Origin: Mycobacterium sp.
GTDB lineage: Bacteria; Actinomycetota; Actinomycetes; Mycobacteriales; Mycobacteriaceae
Direction: 5' to 3'
Length of the DNA stretch: 64,000 bases
Assembly (NCBI GenBank): GCA_011620645.1
Contig: WOYS01000064.1
Span: forward strand, 1-64,000
Below the pieces are notes generated by a model. That model searched no databases, had not been told where the DNA came from, and saw nothing but the letters and a program-made list of their open reading frames with translations. Numbering within the stretch: the stretch's first letter is position 1; every line of letters starts with the position of its first letter. A program made the translations under genes and the position numbers. Of this stretch, positions 9,142 through 16,812 are shown one piece after another.

Positions 9142-10073
9142 CTGGTGATCAGCCTTCCTTCGTAGACCAGCGTGGCGGGGCCGGTGATGTGTATGTCGTC
9201 CGTGAGCAGCCCTGACCACATCGCGGCGAGTTGGCCGCCGGGCTGTTCGATGGTCAGTGCGACGGTCTTGGATTGGCGCAGTGACGCAATGTGAATCGCT
9301 GTGGTCGCGCACGCCGCCGATGCACAGGAGTTCGTTTCGCCAGCGCCGAACTCGTACGTGCGTTGGATTATGTGCGTTGGTTCGGCGGCGTAGGCGACTG
9401 TGACGTTGGTGTCTTCGGGGAAGATGCCTCCGGACTGCACGGCACGGGCGACGGTTTGAAGGGGGAAGCGGTCCCAGTCTGCGACGGACTCGACGAAGGT
9501 CACCAGGTGGGGATTGCCGACCGACACGGGTGTGCACCGCAACGCCCCGCATTCGAACAGATCCACCATGAGCGCGCGGGGCTCGCCCGGGCGTGAGTCT
9601 CGGTCGGCGTCCGCTGATGTGGGTGGTGTTGTCAACCGGATATCGGCGAAGGACGGGGGCCCCATCGCCGTGCGGTAGATGTTTGCCGTCTCGGCGATGA
9701 CCTCATGCCTTCGGCTGGGGCTATCGATGTACATGAGGTGCCTGCGCATCGGCGCCGGGTCAATCGTCGTGAGAAGGTGTGCAACACAGCGCAACCCATT
9801 TCCGCACTGGTCCGAAGACCGGCCGTCGGGTGTCCAAATGGCGAATCGCGCGTCCGCGCCGGGAAGTGGCGGCTGCAAGGTCAGTATCAAATCGCATCCC
9901 ACGCCGTGATGTCGATCGCCCAACGACGCCAATGTATCGGCGCTTAGGCGGCCGCCGCCAGAGCGCAGGTCAACCACGGCGAAGTCGTTGCCCAGCGCAG
10001 ACAATTTCCAGAACGGCAGGGCGTATGAAGAATCGTCGGTCCGTCGGTGTGGATGGATATCGGTACTAGTCAT
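9138..10073 (-). CDS. dcsC: Diaminopimelate epimerase-fold racemase, O-ureidoserine racemase (DcsC-like)
   Basis: A 311-aa PLP-independent racemase of the DapF fold. The two catalytic cysteines are C90 in DQCGNGLRCVA and C250 in GAGETNSCASAACA. DapF normally has ACGTGACA at the second site, so the ligand pocket is changed. DcsC converts O-ureido-L-serine to the D form. The N-terminus carries about 17 extra residues (MTSTDIHPHRRTDDSS) before the fold starts. The gene overlaps the arginase-fold gene by 8 bases and the dcsD-like gene by 4. Confidence 0.85.
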   Translation of the reverse strand: MTSTDIHPHRRTDDSSYALPFWKLSALGNDFAVVDLRSGGGRLSADTLASLGDRHHGVGCDLILTLQPPLPGADARFAIWTPDGRSSDQCGNGLRCVAHLLTTIDPAPMRRHLMYIDSPSRRHEVIAETANIYRTAMGPPSFADIRLTTPPTSADADRDSRPGEPRALMVDLFECGALRCTPVSVGNPHLVTFVESVADWDRFPLQTVARAVQSGGIFPEDTNVTVAYAAEPTHIIQRTYEFGAGETNSCASAACATTAIHIASLRQSKTVALTIEQPGGQLAAMWSGLLTDDIHITGPATLVYEGRLITR

Positions 10074-10881
10074 CGATCAGTGGGGAGATCGTGTCCAGGA
10101 GGCAGTCCAGCGCCCGGCGGTTGACTGCATTGTCGGTTGGTGAGGCCTGAAACTCGGCGAGCTCGACCGCAATGATCCGTGCGTCGGTGAGCGCGGCCAG
10201 GATGTCGGAGACTTGTTGTGGCATCAATCCATTGGGGACTTCGTAATCGGCGGGAATGTTGCCCGGTTCGAGCACGTCCCAGTCGATGTGAAGCCACACG
10301 GGGTCGTCTCCGACGAAGTCACGCAGTGCCGTCGGCGACACAGTCTGCGGGGCGATGACGCTCACCCCGTCGGTGTCGATGAGCCGGCGCTCGGTCTCGT
10401 CGATGTCGCGTGCGCCGACTAGCGCGACATTGGTCGGCTTGACCCCGGACCCGTACCCGGAATCCCATGATCCGGTTGCTGCTGCCAGCGCCATGCCGCC
10501 CAGGTAGCCGGTTTGAGTGCTGTCAGGGTTGTTGTAGTCGCCATGGGCGTCAATCCACAGCACTTTGAGGTCGGGTAGGCGTTGTGCGGCGACGGGAAGG
10601 GTGGCGATGCTTATCGAGCACGTGTTGTTGGTGAAGAGGCTCAGACCGGGCGTACTGAGCGCGTCGTGGGTGGCTTGTTGCATCGCCGTCAACGTCGTGC
10701 GGGCTTCCTCGAGCGCCTGGGGCCAGTTGTCGTCAACGGGCTCAGTACTGCCGACGCCTACGTAGAGGGGGGCAAGGCCGGTTCGGCGCTGCAATTCGCG
10801 CGCGGTGAGGCGGGCACCGTCGACGAGGCCGGCAGCGCGATCGCCGACTCGTGCGTTGCTGCATATAATCTTGAGTTTCAT
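10066..10881 (-). CDS. dcsB: Arginase-fold N-omega-hydroxy-L-arginine hydrolase (DcsB-like)
   Basis: A 271-aa ureohydrolase. Manganese ligands are seen in DAHGDYN (D111, H113, D115) and HIDWDVLEPG (D200, D202). The first arginase motif GGDHS is replaced by NNTCSIS, putting Cys88 where arginases have the metal-binding His. From memory, Streptomyces DcsB also uses a Cys at this site and hydrolyses N-hydroxyarginine to hydroxyurea and ornithine, so the change supports this call over arginase or agmatinase. The start at 10881 was picked for its AGGAAGG box 8 bases upstream and the family length. Confidence 0.88.
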   Translation of the reverse strand: MKLKIICSNARVGDRAAGLVDGARLTARELQRRTGLAPLYVGVGSTEPVDDNWPQALEEARTTLTAMQQATHDALSTPGLSLFTNNTCSISIATLPVAAQRLPDLKVLWIDAHGDYNNPDSTQTGYLGGMALAAATGSWDSGYGSGVKPTNVALVGARDIDETERRLIDTDGVSVIAPQTVSPTALRDFVGDDPVWLHIDWDVLEPGNIPADYEVPNGLMPQQVSDILAALTDARIIAVELAEFQASPTDNAVNRRALDCLLDTISPLIDD

Positions 10882-10928
10882 TGATGGCCTTCCTATTTGG
10901 TGATGTGCGGTCGCGTCCTGGCGGGGTT

Positions 10929-11717
10929 TCAGCCTGCGGGGCAACTGTCGATGGTGCGGGTGGCGTGGCCCCAGAATTGAAAGGGGCAGCCGCTGAGATC
11001 GGGTTCGACGAGATTGTCCTCGTGAAGTCCGTACTGCTTCCACTCGAGTTGGCCAGACCCGTAGGTGGCGAGCGCTGGCGACGGAGGGAGCAGGTCATAG
11101 CTGGCGACGCGGGTCCGGATGCGCCTGCGAGTGTTTCTGCCGCTGACGGTGTCGCCAGCGAACTGATCGAAACGCTCCCGCGGGTTGATCACGATCGTCA
11201 GGTAACGCCCCAGATTGCGGCTTTTCCGCAGACTGTGTGCTGGGCTGCTGATGTTGCAGAACAGCGGCATACCCGCGAAGCACATTGACCAGCCCGGCGA
11301 TTCGGGGTCCAGAGGAAGGGATGACGGCCATGGTTCGGTGTCGTAGGCGGTCAGGCGAGACAAGATGGACCACGCCGTGTGGTGATGGTCGACGGCGGTC
11401 GCGGTCGCTGCGGGTACCGCGCCAAGGATCACGACCAGGGGGTAAGCGGTATCGAGCCCGCCGTCCCACTGCCGGGCTTCGTGCACGTAGTCACTCAGTC
11501 CCTGTGCTAAGCGGGAAACGCATAGTTCGTCGATGGTTTCGATGAATAGAAAGCGTATGAGGCCCTTCTTGAACGCGTTGCGTGAAAAGATGCACGGGAA
11601 TTGGGGATCGATGAGTCGTTCGGCGATATCGTCGAATGCGTCTCTGCGCCAACCATCTTCAAGGAGCGCTGCGGCGGCCTGAATGATTGGCGAGGTGGCG
11701 TTGCGGGCTGTCGACAT
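10929..11717 (-). CDS. dcsA: FPC/CPF-motif (YqcI/YcgG-type) heme protein, arginine N-hydroxylase (DcsA-like)
   Basis: A 262-aa protein with the FPC motif at 40-42 (DPQFPCIFSRNAFKKG) and a CPF motif at 244-246 (SGCPFQFWGH), the pair that names this family. The His-rich stretch VDHHHTAW lies in the middle. DcsA is the heme enzyme proposed to convert L-arginine to N-omega-hydroxyarginine at the head of the cycloserine pathway. The start at 11717 has a GAGAGAAG box and gives the usual length; the frame extends upstream but with out-of-family composition. It is followed after 47 bases by the dcsB-like gene. Confidence 0.82.
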   Translation of the reverse strand: MSTARNATSPIIQAAAALLEDGWRRDAFDDIAERLIDPQFPCIFSRNAFKKGLIRFLFIETIDELCVSRLAQGLSDYVHEARQWDGGLDTAYPLVVILGAVPAATATAVDHHHTAWSILSRLTAYDTEPWPSSLPLDPESPGWSMCFAGMPLFCNISSPAHSLRKSRNLGRYLTIVINPRERFDQFAGDTVSGRNTRRRIRTRVASYDLLPPSPALATYGSGQLEWKQYGLHEDNLVEPDLSGCPFQFWGHATRTIDSCPAG

Positions 11718-11821
11718 TGCGGGATCTTCTCTCTGAATGCGATACGGAGCGAACGCCTCGAGGAGGAGCTTGGACCTGCTGAATCTCTTCGGGTGACGTG
11801 CACCGGTCGGGTTTGGCGGGT

Positions 11822-12781
11822 CTAGGAGCTGTGCGCCGATGCCCGGGCATCGGTCGTCGTGGATGGTCGAGCAGTGTTTCGTACACGGACTGCCAGGGTG
11901 GCGCAGGCGATCACCGCGAGCCCGCCCAGCGCGGTCGCCGGGGTGATGTGCTCTCCGAGAAGCAGTGCAGCCCAACAGATGCTCAAAACGGGCTGGACAA
12001 GCTGAATCTGGCTGACGGTCGACATCGGCCCGAGGGCCAGGCCTCGGTACCAAGCAAAGAACGCGAGGAACATGCTGATCAACGCGAGGTAGGCAAAGGC
12101 GCTCCAGTGTTTCAGGTCACCGTCGGGCAGGCCAGCCCTAATGGTGAAACCGGTCAACATGGTCATCACCGGCAGTGCAAGGACCAGGGCCCAGCATGTG
12201 GTTTGCCAGGCGCCCAGCTCGCGTGCGAGCAGTCCACCTTCTGCGTACCCAATGGCGGCCGCGACGACGGCGCCGAACAGGAGTAAGTCCGGCCAGCCAA
12301 AGCCTCCGATACCCCCTCCGCTGATGTAGGCGAAGGTGATTGCCGCTGCGGCACCCAACGACGCCGAGGTCCAAAAGATCTTGGTGACGGGTTCGTGGGT
12401 GCGCAGCACCACAGCGATGGCTGTCGCTGCGGGTAGGACGGCGATGATGACGGCACCGTGGCTTGCTTCGGTCGTGGTCAACGCAAAGGAGGTCAGCAGG
12501 GGAAACCCGACCACAATGCCACCTGCCACGATCGCGAGTCGGATCCACTGCCGTGCCGTGGGCATCTGCTGACGCGTCAGGCTCAGTGCCAGCAAGGCCA
12601 GCAGGCCCGCGATGACCGCCCGCCCAGCGCCGACGAACAGGGCCGGCAGGTGCCCGCCGTCAACGGCGACGCGTGTCAGTGGGACGGTAAGCGAGAAGCC
12701 CATCACGCCGAGCAAGCCCCATCCGACACCGGACTGTAGCGGTAGCCGTTTTTGAATGATAGCGCTATCATGTTCCATCAT
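11822..12781 (-). CDS. dcsJ: EamA/DMT-family exporter (DcsJ-like)
   Basis: About 319 aa with ten hydrophobic segments in two EamA repeats (WGLLGVMGFSLTVPLTRVAV begins the first; LVQPVLSICWAALLLGEHITP is the conserved end of the second). Members of the drug/metabolite transporter superfamily export amino acids and small drugs, and the Streptomyces cycloserine cluster carries a membrane protein linked to resistance. This is the first gene of the minus-strand operon. Two in-frame ATGs (12781 and 12778) overlap the start of the divergent regulator. A TANNNT hexamer (12787-12792, minus strand) sits 8 bases before 12778, suggesting a leaderless transcript. Confidence 0.75.
   Translation of the reverse strand: MMEHDSAIIQKRLPLQSGVGWGLLGVMGFSLTVPLTRVAVDGGHLPALFVGAGRAVIAGLLALLALSLTRQQMPTARQWIRLAIVAGGIVVGFPLLTSFALTTTEASHGAVIIAVLPAATAIAVVLRTHEPVTKIFWTSASLGAAAAITFAYISGGGIGGFGWPDLLLFGAVVAAAIGYAEGGLLARELGAWQTTCWALVLALPVMTMLTGFTIRAGLPDGDLKHWSAFAYLALISMFLAFFAWYRGLALGPMSTVSQIQLVQPVLSICWAALLLGEHITPATALGGLAVIACATLAVRVRNTARPSTTTDARASAHSS
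12756..12771. promoter_or_regulatory. Perfect 16-bp palindrome, candidate operator of the dcs operon and its regulator
   Basis: atgatagcgctatcat is a perfect inverted repeat at the junction of the divergent exporter and MocR-type regulator genes. Its right half contains tatcat (12766-12771), a TANNNT -10 element placed 8 bases before the regulator ATG at 12780. Binding by the regulator would cover its own promoter and the first codons of the exporter. Position and symmetry are seen; operator function is inferred. Confidence 0.6.
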
Positions 12782-14186
12782 GAACGACGGTAGCACGGGA
12801 CGAATACGTCACGACCTTGAGAAATTAATCAACAGCGCATTGCCAGGAACTAGGCTGCCATCGACTAGGAGCTTGGTTGACACATACCGCGCAAGTCCAG
12901 TCACGGTACAGAAAGTCATGCAGTCCCTAGTCGCGAGCGGTTTGATCGAAACACGGCCTGGGACAGGTGCATTCGTTCTCAAACGCCCAGGCGTGTTGGC
13001 CGTCGACTACAGTTGGCAGACCGGGGCCTTGGGACCGCAAACGCTAGCAGCCGCCTCGCTTTCTTCGTCGCTGCGTGCGGTGGGGCCGGAGGTCATCGCC
13101 TTTCATGCAGGTTACCCGGAAGAGCAACTGCTACCCCTTTCTCTAGTGCGGGCGGCGTTCAAGCGGGTGGTCCGCGACCACATTGCGACTCGTCCACCGG
13201 CAGCCGGGCTCCCCGAACTGCGGTCGTGGTTCGCCTCCCAGCTAGCCACCCACACTCCCCCTGAACTGCAACCCCCTACCCTCGACGATGTCGTTGTCGT
13301 TCCCGGTAGTCAGAGCGGGCTCAGCGCCGTGTTCCGTGCGCTCGTAGGCCCGGATCAGCCGCTCCTCGTGGAATCGCCGACCTATTGGGGAGCACTCGTT
13401 GCGGCCCGTCAGGCAGGGGTTCGCCTGGTGCCTGTTCCCTCTGGACGAGAGGGCCCCGACCCGGACGAATTGGAGCGAGCCTTTAAGCATTACGGCGCAC
13501 GCGCGTTCTACGCCCAGCCAAATTTCGCCAACCCTACCGGGGCGGTCTGGTCTACCGACGTTCGCCGCCGAGCACTCGAATTGGCCAAGCAGCAAAGAGC
13601 ATTCGTCATCGAAGACGACTGGGCTCACGATTTCGGGATAAGCGCCGCCTCCGTTCCTCTCGCCGCCCTCGATCGGGGCGGACACGTCGTATACATCCGC
13701 TCGCTAACCAAGAGCGTGAGCCCGTCGGTGCGGATCGCCGCGATCACAGCGCGGGGTCCCGCTTTCGACAGGATCCTCGCGGAGTCACAATCGCAGTCGA
13801 TGTACGTCAGCGGAGCTCTTCAAGCCGTGGCCTACGACGTGGTAACCCAACCTGGCTGGAAGACTCACCTCGGGCGGCTCAGAACAGAGCTCGGCTGGCG
13901 CCGCGATCTCCTGCTCGACGCCATAGGGCAACATGCGCCGCAGTTCGCAATCGACGTCGTTCCCGCCGGCGGACTGAATCTGTGGATTCGTCTGCCCCGC
14001 GACATCGACACCTACCTGCTCGCCAGCCGATGCGAAGAGGCCGGTGTCAGCATCGGCCCGGGCCGCGAGTATTTCCCGACTGAACCGCCGGCCACCTACA
14101 TCAGGCTCAATTACTCCGGCCGCAATCCCGAACTGTTTCCCGAGGGGATTGTACGGATCGCGGCAGTTGCGGCCGGCCTAGCCTGA
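12780..14186 (+). CDS. MocR/GabR-type GntR regulator with aminotransferase domain
   Basis: A 468-aa fusion of a GntR winged helix (about 8-68, RLPSTRSLVDTYRASPVTVQKVM) and a fold-type I aminotransferase domain (about 85-465). PLP-site residues are visible: N251-PTG, D280 in VIEDDWAHD and the Schiff-base lysine K311 in SLTKSVSPSVR. Such regulators bind PLP and sense amines or PLP adducts. It is divergent from the cycloserine operon and is likely its controller. Because D-cycloserine reacts with PLP, the product or its precursors could be the effector (inference). The start at 12780 fits a leaderless mRNA; the upstream ATG at 12756 lies inside the palindrome and is unlikely. Confidence 0.85.
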   Translation: MNDGSTGRIRHDLEKLINSALPGTRLPSTRSLVDTYRASPVTVQKVMQSLVASGLIETRPGTGAFVLKRPGVLAVDYSWQTGALGPQTLAAASLSSSLRAVGPEVIAFHAGYPEEQLLPLSLVRAAFKRVVRDHIATRPPAAGLPELRSWFASQLATHTPPELQPPTLDDVVVVPGSQSGLSAVFRALVGPDQPLLVESPTYWGALVAARQAGVRLVPVPSGREGPDPDELERAFKHYGARAFYAQPNFANPTGAVWSTDVRRRALELAKQQRAFVIEDDWAHDFGISAASVPLAALDRGGHVVYIRSLTKSVSPSVRIAAITARGPAFDRILAESQSQSMYVSGALQAVAYDVVTQPGWKTHLGRLRTELGWRRDLLLDAIGQHAPQFAIDVVPAGGLNLWIRLPRDIDTYLLASRCEEAGVSIGPGREYFPTEPPATYIRLNYSGRNPELFPEGIVRIAAVAAGLA

Positions 14187-14541
14187 TCCGCTGTTACGAC
14201 AACGAATTTCGGCTGGACATTTCGTGAGTGGACCAGCCCGCCGCCTTGCAGCCGCGAACGTCGACAGCATCGTCCTTAGGTCGAGCCCAACACCGCGGAG
14301 GCGGTAAAGCAGATAACTAGACGGCATGGACGGCGACCGCGCCGACCTAGCCCCTCTCGTCGGCCCGACTGTGATCAGGACGCTGCGGTCGAAGGCCTTA
14401 TGCCCCTCGGTGAGCGGGCCCGGGCGACATCGGCCAGACGGGGCCGGAAGATTGGTACGTCCTGGTCGACGCCTCACTGTTTTGCCCGACATTTTGGACA
14501 ACCATGACGGTTGTGTCGACAACTGTCTAATGGGCGAGTGA
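14187..14541. other. Gap without a supported gene
   Basis: No reading frame here has a convincing start and family-like composition. It marks the right edge of the cycloserine segment and passes into gene debris. Confidence 0.5.
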
Positions 14542-14724
14542 ACTCCCGGACCATGGCGCCACCTGGCCACTCCCAGCGTCACCGCGGGAACGGTGTTCTG
14601 CGGAATCGCCGACGGACGCCCCATGGTGGCCTGGACCAACGACGCCAAGCTGGTGCTGGCACGCACCCAATCCGACAACGCCGACATGAACGCGCTCTAC
14701 ACCTGGTGGTCCTCACACTCCTAA
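14542..14724 (+). pseudogene. 3' fragment of an actinobacterial secreted/sensor-type protein
   Basis: An open frame with coding-like composition ends at the TAA at 14722 and reads ...VTAGTVFCGIADGRPMVAW...DMNALYTWWSSHS. The style (FCG, W-rich end) recalls extracytoplasmic C-terminal domains of mycobacterial surface proteins. There is no start codon or upstream domain, so it is a truncated remnant. The parent gene is not identified. Confidence 0.45.
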
Positions 14725-14924
14725 CGGGGTGCACCCGCAGGCATGAGATGAGCAAGCGGACGCGGACGTAGAAGATATGCGGATGTGTAGGTTCTCACGG
14801 CTCGCCTGCATACGGCCGGGGCGCTGGCGTCGGGTGACTGCATTTGTCTCACGCCAGCTGCACCTGCGGTTGTCTCAGAGAATGCTTCATTTCCTACCAA
14901 CCTGCCCGCGGAGCGGGACGGCCG

Positions 14925-16418
14925 TCATTCCGGATTTACGAAGACCTTCGGCCACTCTCGGTGCCAGTTCCGCCAGTCGCGCTCATACCGCTGGTTAGCT
15001 CGGGTCGACTCCGCGAGTTGCTCGGCGGGGGCACCCGCTTCCAGTAGCAAGTACAGGGTCAGAACCCAGCGCAGCGATCTCGATATGGCGTGCATCTTCG
15101 CGAGGTCGATGTCGTTTCCGCCTGGTGGTAAGCCATGCGCCAGCGCATTTCGCAGTTCGGTCACTGCCTGCTTCCACTTGTTCACCTGCCCGACGCAGCC
15201 GGGTAGCCTTTCGCCCACTCGATCGGCCAGCGCCTGGATTCGCGTCGGGAACGACGGCTCGAAGAGATACTGGCGCAGCGCCTGACGCAGCGCTTCCTGG
15301 ACTTCATCTGGCAGTGTGGCCTGCGCCAACCCAGATAATCCCGCGTCCACAGTCTCAGCGCTCCACCGCCGCTCATCCGGGTTCAGTCGGCGGTGCAGGG
15401 TCTCCGCGGCCGTGTACATATAGAGCGCCTCCACCTCGACCGTGGCGAACTCCCCGGAATAGGCAGCGGCCAAGATCTGTGGGACCGGAGAGGTGCGCTT
15501 CGCCAACTCGAGCCAGCGACCGATGAAGTCGGCACCACCGACCCTCCCCAGGGTGGTCAGAAGACTCCCGGTGGCGTCGCGAGCCGCGTCCTGATCGACG
15601 AGGTACCCGTACACATCTGCCGACTCTCCAGTCGGCGTCGACACGTTCAATCGACGCACCCGACACTTTGAGCCGTACAGGATCGTCAATAGGCTCATGA
15701 TCGGGATCGCGATGTCGGCCACCACCACCGGTAGCTGTACGGCGCCGTCAAACTTGACCTTCAGAACGGTATGCGTGGTGACGCTGATGTCCGGACCGCC
15801 GAGCATCGGCAACTTCGCCCGAGGATCGAACCTCACCTCTCCCGGTATCGGTGTCGAAGTCGTTCCGGTCGCGGCATCCGGCGGGTCATACACAAACGTC
15901 ATCGGCACCATGCCGCGCTCGGTGAACTGGGTATAGACACTCGGCATGTCGGCGAACGCATGGAGCCCGGTCAGATCGAGTTCTACTGCACCGAAATCAG
16001 TTTCGTCCTGCGGGAGGAGTGCTCCGACAAGGCACCAGTCCACCGCCAGCACCTCACGGCTGCGCTGTTCCTCCTGCTCCGGTGATGGAAATCCCAACAC
16101 CTGGCGGTCCACACTGCGCACGCCCCACAGCGACACCTCCCCCGGCTGACGGGCGATCGCTCCGATAACAACGCCATCGTCGGTAATGCGTTCGTCCGGC
16201 GGCCTACCGGCCCACGAACCCGCCCCCCGCTGAGTCCAGGACACCATCGGATTGAAGCCGGGACTCACTTCGAGTTGGACCCTGTTGTCTTTGAGACGCA
16301 AGACACCGGTGCGACGCGGCACATCAATTTTCTCGGCTTCACCATCCGAGGAAGAACGCGGCACTAACTCAAACAGACCGATTGTCTCGGCAACCTGCTC
16401 CGGAAAACGGTCGACCAT
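14925..16418 (-). CDS. ApeA-like HEPN-domain phage-defence protein
   Basis: A 497-aa protein. The N-terminal two thirds form a beta-rich domain like the ApeA N-terminal domain (about 1-320). The C-terminal part is helical with a HEPN nuclease motif R423-x4-H428 in ELRNALAHGL. ApeA proteins are single-gene anti-phage systems thought to cleave RNA and halt infected cells. No antitoxin or partner is adjacent, in line with a solitary system. It stands alone between broken genes, as defence genes often do in islands. Confidence 0.6.
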   Translation of the reverse strand: MVDRFPEQVAETIGLFELVPRSSSDGEAEKIDVPRRTGVLRLKDNRVQLEVSPGFNPMVSWTQRGAGSWAGRPPDERITDDGVVIGAIARQPGEVSLWGVRSVDRQVLGFPSPEQEEQRSREVLAVDWCLVGALLPQDETDFGAVELDLTGLHAFADMPSVYTQFTERGMVPMTFVYDPPDAATGTTSTPIPGEVRFDPRAKLPMLGGPDISVTTHTVLKVKFDGAVQLPVVVADIAIPIMSLLTILYGSKCRVRRLNVSTPTGESADVYGYLVDQDAARDATGSLLTTLGRVGGADFIGRWLELAKRTSPVPQILAAAYSGEFATVEVEALYMYTAAETLHRRLNPDERRWSAETVDAGLSGLAQATLPDEVQEALRQALRQYLFEPSFPTRIQALADRVGERLPGCVGQVNKWKQAVTELRNALAHGLPPGGNDIDLAKMHAISRSLRWVLTLYLLLEAGAPAEQLAESTRANQRYERDWRNWHREWPKVFVNPE

Positions 16419-16812
16419 CCACCGAATCTAGGCCACGTCGCCGAAGGATAACTGAAATTCTGTCCCAAACACCCTGCTGGGGATGCGTTGGTACGTAATG
16501 CGATACCCAAATCCATGCCTTGCGGTGTCAGACGCATTCGCCGCGCAGTACGGGACTAGGGAAGTCCCCTCCGGTGTGCCCGGTGCATTCACCTCGCGAC
16601 AGCATTCTGCCACCAGCGACGGGTGTCTAATCTTCGCTGCACAAGTGCAGGCTTGGTGCAGCCGTACGTGAGAAAGTGCAGTTAAGTTTGAGAATCTACA
16701 GGATGCGATGCGCCTGCGGCGCAACAGTATTCCCTGACAAGCAGTGTGCCTTTCTGGCCATGAGAATAACCCGCCAGACCGGCCTGCAGAAGCGGCACAG
16801 GCAGGAAAAGCA
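16419..16812. other. Gap without a supported gene
   Basis: Upstream of the broken ATPase. An AGGAAAAG box lies just before 16813. Other open frames in this stretch lack family-like sequence. Confidence 0.45.

Noticed and set aside
5325..10073. Methionine/cysteine/lysine primary metabolism (metX, cysK, dapF) as an explanation for the cluster
   Set aside because: These three alone could be primary genes, but adjacent hydroxyarginine hydrolase, FPC/CPF heme protein and ATP-grasp cyclase have no place in those pathways.
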